This document shows, one piece after another, positions 53,302-61,970 of a DNA stretch of 64,000 nt. The stretch's first letter is position 1; each line of letters opens with the position of its first letter. Source of the DNA: Microtetraspora malaysiensis. GTDB taxonomy: Bacteria; Actinomycetota; Actinomycetes; Streptosporangiales; Streptosporangiaceae. The stretch lies in contig NZ_BBYJ01000008.1 in the NCBI RefSeq assembly GCF_001528665.1, positions 248,001 to 312,000 of the forward strand, read 5' to 3'. Under the pieces are notes generated by a model. That model saw nothing but the letters and a program-made list of their open reading frames with translations, was not told the origin of the DNA and did not search any database. Made by a program: the position numbers and the translations under genes.

Positions 53302-53420
53302 CGTCCGCGCCCGGACCGGCGCCCGCGTCCGGGCAGCCGGTCCGGGGGATCGGGCGCGGGCGTCGTGGAGATGCGGCAAACCGGTGGAAAGCGCGGGAGA
53401 TGGTGCGGAATGCTTGATCC

Positions 53421-55031
53421 GTGCTTCTCACGATCTCGACCGTTTCCTCCGTGACGTCCCGCCCGGCGACCGATCTCGGCTTCCTCCTGCACAAGCATCC
53501 CGATCGGGTGCAGGAGTTCGCCCAGTCGTTCGGCACGGCCCGGGTCTTCTACCCGGAGGCGACGGAGCGGCGCTGCACGGCGGCGCTGCTGCTGGACGTC
53601 GACGCGATCCGGCTCGCCCGCTCTCGCGGGAAGACCGCGCCCGACTTCAGCCTGGGCCAGTACGTCAACGACCGTCCGTACGCCGCCTCGTCACTGCTCG
53701 CGGTGGCGCTCGCGGACGTCTTCCGTACGGCTCGGGCGGGGCGCTGCGCCGCCAGGCCAGAACTGGCGGCGGCGCCGCTGCCGCTGGAGATCCGCCTGCC
53801 CGCGCTGCCGTGCCGCGGCGGCGCGGCGCTCGCCCACCGGCTGTTCGAACCGCTCGGGTGGGAGGTCGCGGCGGAGGCCGTGCCGCTCGACGAGGGGTTC
53901 CCCGAATGGGGCGACTCCCGGTACGTACGGCTCGCGCTGCGCGGCGAGGTACGGCTGGCCGACGCGCTCAACCAGCTTTACGTGCTGCTCCCGGTGCTGG
54001 ACGACGCCAAGCACTACTGGCTCGCGGGCGACGAGGTGGACAAGCTCATCCGGGCGGGTGGGGGCTGGCTGGCCGGGCACCCGGAGAAGGGCCTGATCAC
54101 CCGCAGGTACCTCGGCCGCCGCAGGGGGCTGGAGCGCACCGCCTTCGCCCGGCTGGCCGAGCTCGGCGACGACGTCGAGGAGGCCCTTGAGCCGCCCGTG
54201 GACGAGGAGGTCGTCCCGGAGCGGGAGGACAGCGCCACCGGGACGGATGACTTCACCGGGGCGGATGTGAGCGACCCGGAGGCCCCGGCCGTCGCCGGGG
54301 GCCCGGACGGGCGCACGACCGAGCACGCGGGCGAGGCGCCGCACGACTCGGCGGCTTCGGACACTCCGGACGGGGACGCCACCGGCCCGGACGCCGCCCG
54401 CGTACCGCTGAACGTCCTGCGTAGGGACGCCGTCGTCGCCGCCGTCGAGGAGCTCGGCGCGCGTACGGTGATCGACCTCGGATGCGGGTCGGGCCAGCTG
54501 CTGGCGGCGCTGCTCGCGCGACCGGCCTTCACCAGGATCGCCGGCGCCGACGTGTCCACGCAGGCGCTCGCCATCGCCGCGCGCAAGCTCAAACTGGACC
54601 GGATGCCGGACGCGAAACGGGCCCGCCTGGAGCTGTTCCAGGGCGCGCTCACCTACGCCGACCCCCGGTTCGCGGGATACGACGCGGCGGTCCTCATGGA
54701 GGTGATCGAGCACGTCGACCCGCCCCGGCTGCCCGCGCTGGAACGGGTCGTCTTCGGCTCGGCGAAGCCCGCGCACGTCGTGGTGACCACGCCCAACCGC
54801 GAGTACAACGTGCGCTACGACTTCCTCGGCGAGGGCCGGGCGATGCGCCACCCGGACCACCGGTTCGAGTGGACGAGGGCCGAGTTCGCCGCGTGGGCCC
54901 GCGCGGTGGCCGACCGGTACGGCTACCGGGTCGCGTTCCGGGCGGTGGGAGACGACGACCCGGATGTCGGGCCGCCCACACAGATGGCGGTGTTCAGCGT
55001 GGCGGGGGAGAGGAGCGAGGGCGATGGTTGA
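53421..55031 (+). CDS. hen1: Bacterial Hen1: 3'-terminal RNA ribose 2'-O-methyltransferase
   Basis: 536 residues. The N-terminal half (about 1-255, MLLTISTVSSVTSRPATDLGFLLHKHPDRVQEF) is the Hen1-N module that activates the Pnkp ligase. An acidic linker (255-320) leads to the methyltransferase (VIDLGCGSGQLLAALL). Its metal-binding set is complete: E427, E430 and H431 (EVIEH) and a distal His in HPDHRFEW. The enzyme marks RNA 3' ends with 2'-OMe before Pnkp seals them, so the joined RNA resists recutting. It overlaps pnkp by 8 nt. Confidence 0.95.
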   Translation: MLLTISTVSSVTSRPATDLGFLLHKHPDRVQEFAQSFGTARVFYPEATERRCTAALLLDVDAIRLARSRGKTAPDFSLGQYVNDRPYAASSLLAVALADVFRTARAGRCAARPELAAAPLPLEIRLPALPCRGGAALAHRLFEPLGWEVAAEAVPLDEGFPEWGDSRYVRLALRGEVRLADALNQLYVLLPVLDDAKHYWLAGDEVDKLIRAGGGWLAGHPEKGLITRRYLGRRRGLERTAFARLAELGDDVEEALEPPVDEEVVPEREDSATGTDDFTGADVSDPEAPAVAGGPDGRTTEHAGEAPHDSAASDTPDGDATGPDAARVPLNVLRRDAVVAAVEELGARTVIDLGCGSGQLLAALLARPAFTRIAGADVSTQALAIAARKLKLDRMPDAKRARLELFQGALTYADPRFAGYDAAVLMEVIEHVDPPRLPALERVVFGSAKPAHVVVTTPNREYNVRYDFLGEGRAMRHPDHRFEWTRAEFAAWARAVADRYGYRVAFRAVGDDDPDVGPPTQMAVFSVAGERSEGDG

Positions 55032-57546
55032 GATCAAGGTCCCGGAGATGGGCCTGGTGGTGCTCGTCGGCGTGTCCGGCAGCGGGAAGTCGACCTTCGC
55101 GGCCCGGCACTTCGCGCCCACCCAGGTGATCTCGTCGGACTACTGCCGGGGCCTGGTCTCGGACGACGAGAACGACCAGTCCGCCACCCCGGAAGCGTTC
55201 GACCTGCTGCACCACATCGTCGGGGTCCGCCTGCGGCGCGGCCTCCTCACGGTCGTGGACGCCACGAACGTCCAGTACGAGGCGCGCAAGAAGCTGATCG
55301 AGCTGGCGAAGAGCCATGACGTGCTCGCCGACGCCATCGTGCTCGACGTCCCCGAGGGCGTGGCCGTCGCCCGCAACGCCGTACGGCCGGACCGGGACTT
55401 CGGGCCGCGGGTGGTCGTCCGGCAGAACAAGGACCTGCGGCGCTCGCTCGCCCGGATGTCGAAGGACGGCTTCCGCCGGGTCCACGTCCTGCGCGGGGAC
55501 GAGATCGACCAGGCGGTCATCGCGTACGAGCGGGCGTGGACCGACAAGACCGAGCTGACCGGCCCGTTCGACATCATCGGCGACGTGCACGGCTGCCGGT
55601 CGGAGCTGGAGGCGCTGCTGCGCGCCCTCGGCTGGCAGGTCGGCGCCGCGGGCGCGGTCCACCCCGAGGGGCGTACGGCGGTGTTCGTCGGCGACCTGGT
55701 CGACCGCGGGCCGGACACCCCGGGCGTGCTGCGCCTCGTCATGGGCATGGTGGCGGCCGGCACGGCATTGTGCGTCTCCGGGAACCACGAGCAGAAGCTC
55801 GTCCGGGCGCTGGGCGGGCGCAAGGTCACGGTCGCGCACGGCCTGAAGGAGTCCCTGGAGCAGCTCGCCGCCGAGCCGGAGGAGTTCCAGCGTGCGGCCA
55901 GGGCGTTCATGGACGGCCTCATCAGCCACTACCGGCTCGACGGAGGGCGGCTCGTCGTCGCGCATGCCGGGCTCAAGGAGGCCTACCACGGGCGGGCCAG
56001 CGGCCGGGTCCGGTCGTTCGCGCTGTACGGCGACACGACCGGCGAGACCGACGAGTACGGCCTGCCGGTCCGCTACCCGTGGGCGGAGGAGTACCGGGGC
56101 CGGGCGATGGTCGTCTACGGCCACACGCCGGTGCCGGAGCCGGAGTGGGTCAACAACACGATCTGCCTGGACACCGGCGCCGTGTTCGGCGGGCGGCTGA
56201 CCGCGCTGCGCTACCCGGAGCGCGAGCTGGTCTCCGTGCCGGCGGAGCGGGTCTGGTACGAGTCGGTGCGGCCGCTCGGCGTGCCGAAGGCCGGCCGGGA
56301 GCCGGGCGCCCTGCGGATCGGCGACGTGTCCGGCACCCGCTATGTGGACACGCGCTTCAGAGGGCGGATCAAGGTCCGCGAGGAGAACGCCGCCGCCGCT
56401 CTGGAGATCATGAGCCGGTTCGCGGTCGACCCCCGCTGGCTGGTCTACCTGCCGCCCACCATGGCGCCGCCGGAGACGTCCACGCGCGATGGCTTCCTGG
56501 AGCACCCGGCGGAGGCGTTCGAGGAGTTCGCCGCGGCCGGGGTCACGCGGGTCGTGTGCGAGGAGAAGCACATGGGCTCGCGGGCGATCGCCGTACTGGC
56601 CCGGACCCCCGAGGTGGCGGCCAAGCGGTTCGGGATCACGGACGGGAGCGCGGGCGCCGTCTACACGCGCACCGGGCGGCCGTTCTTCGGCGACGGCCGG
56701 ATGGGCGAGCTGGTCGACCGGCTGCGCGAGGAGGCGCGTCCGCTCTGGGACGAGCTGGTCTCGGACTGGGTCGTGCTCGACTGCGAGCTGCTGCCCTGGT
56801 CGGCGAAGGCGGAGGAGTTGATCCGCCGCCAGTACGCCTCGGTCGGGGCGGCGGCGCGGGCCGCGCTGCCCGACGCGGTCGCGGTCCTGTCCGCGGCGGC
56901 CGGGCGCGGCCTCGACGTCGGCGACCTGCTGGAGGGCACCCAGCGTCGCCTCGACAACGCCGCGCGCTTCCGCGACGCGTACGCGCGGTACTGCTGGCCG
57001 GTGTCCGGGCTCGACGGGGTGCGGCTCGCGCCGTTCCAGGTCCTCGCCTGCGAGGGACGGGCGACGGCGGCCACGGAGCCGCACTCGTGGCACCTGGAGG
57101 CGCTGTCGCTGCTGACCGGCGAGCCGGACGGGTCCCCGGAGGCGACCGCCGGCCGGCTGTTCGCGCCGACCCGGCACGTCTTCGTGTCCCTGGACTCGGA
57201 GCGGGAGCGGGCGGACGCGGTCGAGTGGTGGTCGGCGCTGACCGAGGCCGGCGGCGAGGGCATGGTCGTCAAGCCGGTGGACGTCGTCACCGGCCGCGTG
57301 CAGCCGGGCCTCAAGGTGCGCGGGCGCGAGTACCTGCGGATCATCTACGGCCCGGACTACACCGAGTCGCTCGACGTGCTGCGGCGCCGGTTCCTCGGCA
57401 AGAAGCGCTCGCTGGCGCTGCGGGAGCACGCGCTCGGCCTGGAGGCGCTCACCCGGCTCGCGGAGGGCGAGCCGCTGTGGCGGGTCCACGAGCCGGTCTT
57501 CTCCGTGCTGGCCATGGAATCCGAGCCCGTGGATCCACGCCTGTGA
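55024..57546 (+). CDS. pnkp: Bacterial Pnkp: RNA 5'-kinase, 3'-phosphatase and ligase
   Basis: 840 residues, the usual size. The kinase has GVSGSGKST (16-24, K22) with D39 as likely base. The phosphatase is a binuclear metallophosphoesterase (about 180-480) with GDVHGC (D187, H189), GDLVDRG (D224) and GNHE (N254, H255). The ligase/adenylyltransferase has K515 in EEKHMGSR. All key residues are present. With Hen1 it forms a heterotetramer that heals and seals RNAs cut by ribotoxins. The ATG lies inside hen1 and the stop overlaps the next start. Confidence 0.95.
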   Translation: MVEIKVPEMGLVVLVGVSGSGKSTFAARHFAPTQVISSDYCRGLVSDDENDQSATPEAFDLLHHIVGVRLRRGLLTVVDATNVQYEARKKLIELAKSHDVLADAIVLDVPEGVAVARNAVRPDRDFGPRVVVRQNKDLRRSLARMSKDGFRRVHVLRGDEIDQAVIAYERAWTDKTELTGPFDIIGDVHGCRSELEALLRALGWQVGAAGAVHPEGRTAVFVGDLVDRGPDTPGVLRLVMGMVAAGTALCVSGNHEQKLVRALGGRKVTVAHGLKESLEQLAAEPEEFQRAARAFMDGLISHYRLDGGRLVVAHAGLKEAYHGRASGRVRSFALYGDTTGETDEYGLPVRYPWAEEYRGRAMVVYGHTPVPEPEWVNNTICLDTGAVFGGRLTALRYPERELVSVPAERVWYESVRPLGVPKAGREPGALRIGDVSGTRYVDTRFRGRIKVREENAAAALEIMSRFAVDPRWLVYLPPTMAPPETSTRDGFLEHPAEAFEEFAAAGVTRVVCEEKHMGSRAIAVLARTPEVAAKRFGITDGSAGAVYTRTGRPFFGDGRMGELVDRLREEARPLWDELVSDWVVLDCELLPWSAKAEELIRRQYASVGAAARAALPDAVAVLSAAAGRGLDVGDLLEGTQRRLDNAARFRDAYARYCWPVSGLDGVRLAPFQVLACEGRATAATEPHSWHLEALSLLTGEPDGSPEATAGRLFAPTRHVFVSLDSERERADAVEWWSALTEAGGEGMVVKPVDVVTGRVQPGLKVRGREYLRIIYGPDYTESLDVLRRRFLGKKRSLALREHALGLEALTRLAEGEPLWRVHEPVFSVLAMESEPVDPRL

Positions 57547-58247
57547 TGTCCTCGGGTACGCGGCCGGGGCCGGGGGAAGCCGCGACGGGGGTCGGGGACC
57601 TGGTGCCCCGGCACCTCGTCCTGTCCGTGGTCGTCGGTTCGCGCGCGTACGGCCTGGCCACCGCGGACAGCGACGTGGACCGGCGGGGCGTCTTCGTGCC
57701 GCCCACGCCGATGTTCTGGCACCTGGACAAGCCGCCCACCCACGTGGAGGGGCCGCGCCCCGAGGAGTTCTCCTGGGAGGTCGAGCGGTTCTGCGTGCTC
57801 GCGCTCGGGGCCAATCCCACGGTCCTGGAGTGCCTCTGGTCGCCGCTCGTCGAGCACGCCACCGAAACCGGGGCACGGCTGCGCGCGATCAGGAAGGCGT
57901 TCCTCTCGATCCGGGCCGAGGAGACCTTCCTCCGGTACGCCGACGCCCAGTTCCGCCGGATCAGCCCGGAACGGCCGAAATGGAAGCAGGTCATGCACAT
58001 GATCAGGCTGCTGATCAGCGGCCGCCACCTGGTCCGCGAGGGCGAGCCGCTGCTGGACATGTCCGGGCAGCGGGACCGGTTGCTCGCCGTCCGCCGCGGC
58101 GAGGTGCCCTGGCCCGAGGTGGTGCGGTGGCGCGCCGACCTGGTCGCGGACCTCTCCGGGGGCGGCGGCCCCGCCGCACTGCCCGCCGAGCCGGAGCGGG
58201 CCGCGGTCGAGGCGTTCCTGATCGACGTGCGCAGGAGCGCGCTGTGA
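57546..58247 (+). CDS. RNA-repair-associated nucleotidyltransferase (RlaP-like, polymerase-beta fold)
   Basis: 233 residues. The active site is GSRAYGLATADSDVDRRG (G31-S32, D43 and D45), the MNT-type nucleotidyltransferase signature. Helical domain motifs follow, such as NPTVLECLWSP and WKQVMHMIRLL. It starts one base into the pnkp stop (TGATG). Proteins of this kind (RlaP) are found next to bacterial RNA-ligase systems and are proposed to add nucleotides to damaged 3' ends before sealing. That role is inference; the catalytic residues look intact. Confidence 0.88.
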   Translation: MSSGTRPGPGEAATGVGDLVPRHLVLSVVVGSRAYGLATADSDVDRRGVFVPPTPMFWHLDKPPTHVEGPRPEEFSWEVERFCVLALGANPTVLECLWSPLVEHATETGARLRAIRKAFLSIRAEETFLRYADAQFRRISPERPKWKQVMHMIRLLISGRHLVREGEPLLDMSGQRDRLLAVRRGEVPWPEVVRWRADLVADLSGGGGPAALPAEPERAAVEAFLIDVRRSAL

Positions 58248-58339
58248 CCGCCGTCCCACCCGCCTGGCTCGCCGACGCGGGCCGTCGCGGTGCGGTCTGA
58301 CATGGCCGGGTCCTCCCGGCCCGCGTAAGGAGACACACC

Positions 58340-59203
58340 ATGTCGGCTCCCGCCGCCGGCCCGGAACTCGGTGCCTTCCTGCGGGCCCACCGGGCCCTGC
58401 TCAAACCGGAGGACGTCGGGCTGCCCCCCACCGCCCGCCGCCGGACCCCCGGCCTGCGCCGGGAGGAGGTCGCCTCCCTCTCCGGCGTGAGCATGGCCTG
58501 GTACACCTGGCTGGAGCAGGGCCGGGTCATCGCCTCACGGCAGGTGCTGGAGTCCGTCGGGCGGGTGCTGCGGCTCGACGATGCCGAAATGCGCCACGCG
58601 TTGCGGCTGGCCGGGTACTACGAGCCGGAGACGAGCGCGTCCCGCGAGCCCGTGCACGTGGCGCTGCAGCCGATGCTGGACTCCTGGCCCACCAGCCCTG
58701 CCGTCCTGCTCGACCGGAACTTCGACCTGGTCGCCTGGAACACCGCGTGGACGGCCGTGTGGGGAGAACCCTCCGCGGTGGCGGCCGACCGGCGCAACCT
58801 GCTGTGGTTCGTGGTCGCCGACGAGCGGATGCGCGGGGTCCTGCGGGACGCCGACTGGGAGCCGTTCGCGATGAGCGTCTTCCGGCATTTCCGCGCCCAG
58901 GCCGGCGCGCGCTCCTCCGACGAGCGTGTCGGCGAGCTGTACCGCCGGCTGGCCACGGACGTGCCCGAGCTGAGTCACTGGTGGAGCTGCCGCTCGGTGG
59001 GAGAGCTCACCACCCGCGTCGTGACCGCCGCCCCGGCCGGCAGTGAGCCGATCCGCTTGTCCCTGTCGTCCCTGCGCCCGGTGGACGATCCGGCGTCGCT
59101 CATCCTGCTGTTCACCCCGGCCGGCCCGGCCGACGCGGCCGGCGTCTCGGCCCTGGTGAACCGGCCCCTGCGCTCCGTCGGCCGGGAACGCAAAGCGGGC
59201 TGA
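58340..59203 (+). CDS. XRE-type regulator with MmyB-like ligand-binding domain
   Basis: 287 residues. The N-terminal HTH (about 30-80: RRTPGLRREEVASLSGVSMAWYTWLEQGR) precedes a PAS-like MmyB domain (about 105-275: PAVLLDRNFDLVAWNTAWTAVWG). This is a large actinobacterial family whose targets are often the neighbouring exporter or oxidoreductase. It converges with an MFS gene 37 bp away. AAGGAG lies 8-10 nt before ATG 58340. It could also control the RNA-repair operon that ends 92 bp upstream, but nothing shows that. Confidence 0.9.
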   Translation: MSAPAAGPELGAFLRAHRALLKPEDVGLPPTARRRTPGLRREEVASLSGVSMAWYTWLEQGRVIASRQVLESVGRVLRLDDAEMRHALRLAGYYEPETSASREPVHVALQPMLDSWPTSPAVLLDRNFDLVAWNTAWTAVWGEPSAVAADRRNLLWFVVADERMRGVLRDADWEPFAMSVFRHFRAQAGARSSDERVGELYRRLATDVPELSHWWSCRSVGELTTRVVTAAPAGSEPIRLSLSSLRPVDDPASLILLFTPAGPADAAGVSALVNRPLRSVGRERKAG

Positions 59204-59240
59204 AGGCGCGACCGCGGGGGGGGAACGGATCACCACGCCC

Positions 59241-60488
59241 TCAGGCCTGTTCCGGTGCTCCCATCGGATCGACGAGCAGTTCACGGTCGGCGTTACGCCG
59301 CAGCCGGGTGCCGACCATCAGGCCGCCGAGGGAGGCGACCAGCGCCAGGACGACGCCCACCACCGCGGTGGCCATGGACAGATCGGAGAACAGGCCGATC
59401 GCCCACGCGCCCACGCCGGTACCGGCGTACATGGTGGAGGTGAGCCAGGCGCTCGAGGTCGCCCGCAGTTCGGGGGCGGTCGTACCCGCCAGCGTCTGCT
59501 GGTCGATGACGAAGCCGCCGCTGGCCACGAACCACAGAGTGACGCCCACCAGGGCCAGGACGAGACCTGGGCCCCAGACCGTCACGGCGATGCCCACGGC
59601 CAGCAGAAGGCTCCACACGGCGAGCATCGGCAGGTGCGTACGGCCCCGGGCCCGCGCCCGGTCGCCCAGGCGCCCGCCGGCTGTCGAGCCCACGATGCTG
59701 CCGACGCCGACGAGCACGCTGACCAGGCCGAGCGTGCTGACGGACAGGTCGAAGCGCTCCGTGAGAACCGCGCCCATGAAGGTGTAGGCGCCCAAGTTGG
59801 CGGCGTTGAACGCGGTGTTGACGAGCAGCGAGGCGCGCAGCGCGGGGTGCCTCCAGGCCGCGAACACCGCTCCGGCACCCATGCCGCGCGCGGCCCGGGC
59901 CCCGCCGGCCGGGATCTGCGTGAGCAGCGCCGGGACGACCAGCAGGGTGCCGATGGCCATCGCCCAGAAGGCGGCGCGCCAGCCGGAGGCGCCGGCCAGG
60001 AAGCCGCCCAGCGGCACGCCGAGCACCTGCCCGCACGAGAAGAACGCCATGCCCAGGCCCAGAGCGCGCCCGCGTACCGCGTCCTCGGTGGTCTCCGAGA
60101 TGTGCGCCCAGATCGCGGGACCCGCGGAGGCGGCCGCGATGCCGGCCAGGGCGCGCGAGAGCACCAGGAGCGGCAGGCCGTCGGACAGTGCGGCCGCCGC
60201 GTTCGACAGCAGGAACAGCAGCGAACCCGCGAGCAGGGTGCGGCGGCGTCCGACACGGTCGCTCACCAGGCCGAGGAAGGGTGCGCACACCGCGTACACC
60301 AGGACGTACGCCGTCACGCTGTACGCCGCCGACTGTTCGCTGATGCCGAGGTCTCCGGCGATCGTCGGCAGCAGCGGAGAAACCAGAAAGGTCTCGGTAC
60401 CGAACAGGAACAACAGCAGGAACACCGAGGCGTACGGAGCCCAGCGAAAACGCGCTGGGGCGGCGGAATCGGAGGGATGACTGTCCAT
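59241..60488 (-). CDS. MFS drug exporter (Cmx/CmrA-like DHA1)
   Basis: 415 residues, 12 predicted transmembrane helices. The motif-A loop is GLVSDRVGRRRT and helix 5 has GMAFFSCGQVLGVPLGGFLAG, the antiporter motif C region of DHA1 exporters. It resembles the chloramphenicol-resistance Cmx/CmrA group. Start ATG 60488 is preferred. The promoter upstream lies inside a large inverted repeat. The neighbour XRE regulator is a candidate controller. Confidence 0.88.
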   Translation of the reverse strand: MDSHPSDSAAPARFRWAPYASVFLLLFLFGTETFLVSPLLPTIAGDLGISEQSAAYSVTAYVLVYAVCAPFLGLVSDRVGRRRTLLAGSLLFLLSNAAAALSDGLPLLVLSRALAGIAAASAGPAIWAHISETTEDAVRGRALGLGMAFFSCGQVLGVPLGGFLAGASGWRAAFWAMAIGTLLVVPALLTQIPAGGARAARGMGAGAVFAAWRHPALRASLLVNTAFNAANLGAYTFMGAVLTERFDLSVSTLGLVSVLVGVGSIVGSTAGGRLGDRARARGRTHLPMLAVWSLLLAVGIAVTVWGPGLVLALVGVTLWFVASGGFVIDQQTLAGTTAPELRATSSAWLTSTMYAGTGVGAWAIGLFSDLSMATAVVGVVLALVASLGGLMVGTRLRRNADRELLVDPMGAPEQA

Positions 60489-60571
60489 GGGACGAACTGC
60501 CTTTCGCATGGGAGCGGGCGGGGGAATCCGGCTGCCGGCTCGTCCACCTTCGCGATCCCCATGCGGGTCAG

Positions 60572-60624
60572 CCAGCCAGGCGTTGGTCCTGTTAGTGGAA
60601 GTAATGGGGTGAACGCCTGGCTGG
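60572..60624. promoter_or_regulatory. Long inverted repeat enclosing an AT-rich core, upstream of the MFS exporter
   Basis: CCAGCCAGGCGTT (60572-60584) and AACGCCTGGCTGG (60612-60624) are perfect complements separated by 27 bp. The core contains GTTAGTGGAAGTAAT, an AT-rich island likely to be the promoter of the exporter gene. The arms could be an operator for a dimeric regulator; as RNA they would form a leader hairpin. The first is more likely as no attenuator T-run follows. Confidence 0.4.
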
Positions 60625-60661
60625 TTCGGATCCGTCGTCGTACACGACCCCGAGCAAGCGC

Positions 60662-60698
60662 AAGGGGGCACCACCTCTCAGACAGGTGGTGCCCCCTT
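60662..60698 (-). terminator. Terminator after the ParB-like gene
   Basis: A perfect 15-bp stem (60662-60676 with 60684-60698) closes a 7-nt loop 27 bp downstream of the minus-strand gene at 60725-61801. It ends in A/T at both bases of the stem. Confidence 0.65.
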
Positions 60699-60724
60699 CA
60701 GGGCCGTGGCGCGTCCCGGAGGTC

Positions 60725-61801
60725 TCAGCGCAGGTTGTGGACCCGCTTGTACTCCAGCGTGTAGGCCAGCTTGCCGGGCTTGGCGTCGGAGTACGGCTTG
60801 CTCAGCTTGTCGAACTCGCCCTTGTCGGCGGCCTTGCCGCCGTTCCACTGGTCCAGCGCGCCGAGCTCGGTGGCGGTGAAGCCGTTGTCGACGGTGGTGT
60901 TCTTGGGCAACGCGGCGATCTTCTCCGTCAGCGCCTTGACGGTGGCCAGGTAGCTGCCGTGGTCGTTCTGGTTCCACTTGGCCAGGTCGATCGGCTTGGC
61001 GTCGCGGACCCAGCTGCCCCAGTAGAACTCCTGGAACGGCAGCCCGTTCTGCGCGTAGCCGATGTCGCGGCCGAAGTAGAGCAGGCTGCGGTACTTGTCG
61101 TCGGTGAAGTTGGCCAGCCCCACGCCGGTCGGCAACTTGTTCACGGTGACCGGCTTGCCGTTGGGGTCACGCAGCCACACCCACTTGTGCGCCCGCATCT
61201 GGTTCCAGAAGTCCTGACGGGTGAGGGTGCTCAGGTTGGCCTGTACCCGCAGCCGCACGTGCAGGCCGGCACCGCCGTCGGGGGTCTCGATGAAGGAGGT
61301 GAGCGTGTGGTGCCCGTCGGTGAGGAACGGCTCGCCACCGGGGCCGATGACGACGGTCTTCATGGCGGCGATGCTGTCCGCCGTCTCCGCGCCGACCGCG
61401 AGCTGACACGTGAACGAGGACGGGTCGTTCAGGCGCGCGCCGGGCGACACCGACGCCGCCGCTACCCGGCCATCGGCCTCGCACCAGTCGTCGAACTTCT
61501 TGTTGATCGCGTCCTTGCCGAGGGTGTAGCGGCCGAGCTTGTAGTACACCTCGTCATAACCCAGCGACGGCTGGGTCGGGTGCACGTCACCGATGCGGAC
61601 ATCGAGCAGGTCATCGGCCTTGGCACACAGGTACTGCGCGAACGGCGTGCTGCGATTGTCATGGTTGCAGAACGACGGCCGGGTCCCCGGCGCACCGGGT
61701 GCGGCGAGTGCGACCGGCGCCACGGCGGCACCGGCCCCGACGGAGACGGCGAGGGCCGCCCCAAGCACGGAGGCCCGGCGGTACGAAGATCTGAAGCGCA
61801 T
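60725..61801 (-). CDS. Secreted ParB/Srx-fold protein (ParBc_2 type)
   Basis: 358 residues. A signal peptide (about 1-37, RASVLGAALAVSVGAGAAVAPVALA) marks export. The central VVIGPGGEPFLTDGHHTLTSF motif is the putative ParB-like nuclease (ParBc_2) signature with a His pair. QPSLGYDEVYYKLGRYTLGKDAINKKFDDWCEADG precedes it and conserved aromatic segments follow. ParB/Srx domains bind nucleotide or act on nucleotides and acyl groups; the secreted branch has no known role. Mature Cys at several sites may form disulfides. ATG 61801 fits the signal. Confidence 0.8.
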   Translation of the reverse strand: MRFRSSYRRASVLGAALAVSVGAGAAVAPVALAAPGAPGTRPSFCNHDNRSTPFAQYLCAKADDLLDVRIGDVHPTQPSLGYDEVYYKLGRYTLGKDAINKKFDDWCEADGRVAAASVSPGARLNDPSSFTCQLAVGAETADSIAAMKTVVIGPGGEPFLTDGHHTLTSFIETPDGGAGLHVRLRVQANLSTLTRQDFWNQMRAHKWVWLRDPNGKPVTVNKLPTGVGLANFTDDKYRSLLYFGRDIGYAQNGLPFQEFYWGSWVRDAKPIDLAKWNQNDHGSYLATVKALTEKIAALPKNTTVDNGFTATELGALDQWNGGKAADKGEFDKLSKPYSDAKPGKLAYTLEYKRVHNLR

Positions 61802-61970
61802 GTCACGTGCTCCTCGTCGGCAATGCATATGTCGACGGAGAGGGTGCCGGTAGCGGACCAACACGCGAGATCGTGATCCTGACATCCAGGAAAACCGGGG
61901 ACGAACATCGTTGATCCTGGGGGATTTGTGGAGTTCTTCCGGATTGGCGAGCCTCCTGTACCGTGCCCGT

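Noticed and set aside
53302-53375. Nested GC-rich inverted repeats before hen1
   Set aside because: Arms such as CCGCGCCCG/CGGGCGCGG can pair but with large loops; in DNA of this GC content such pairing is expected by chance, so no feature is claimed.
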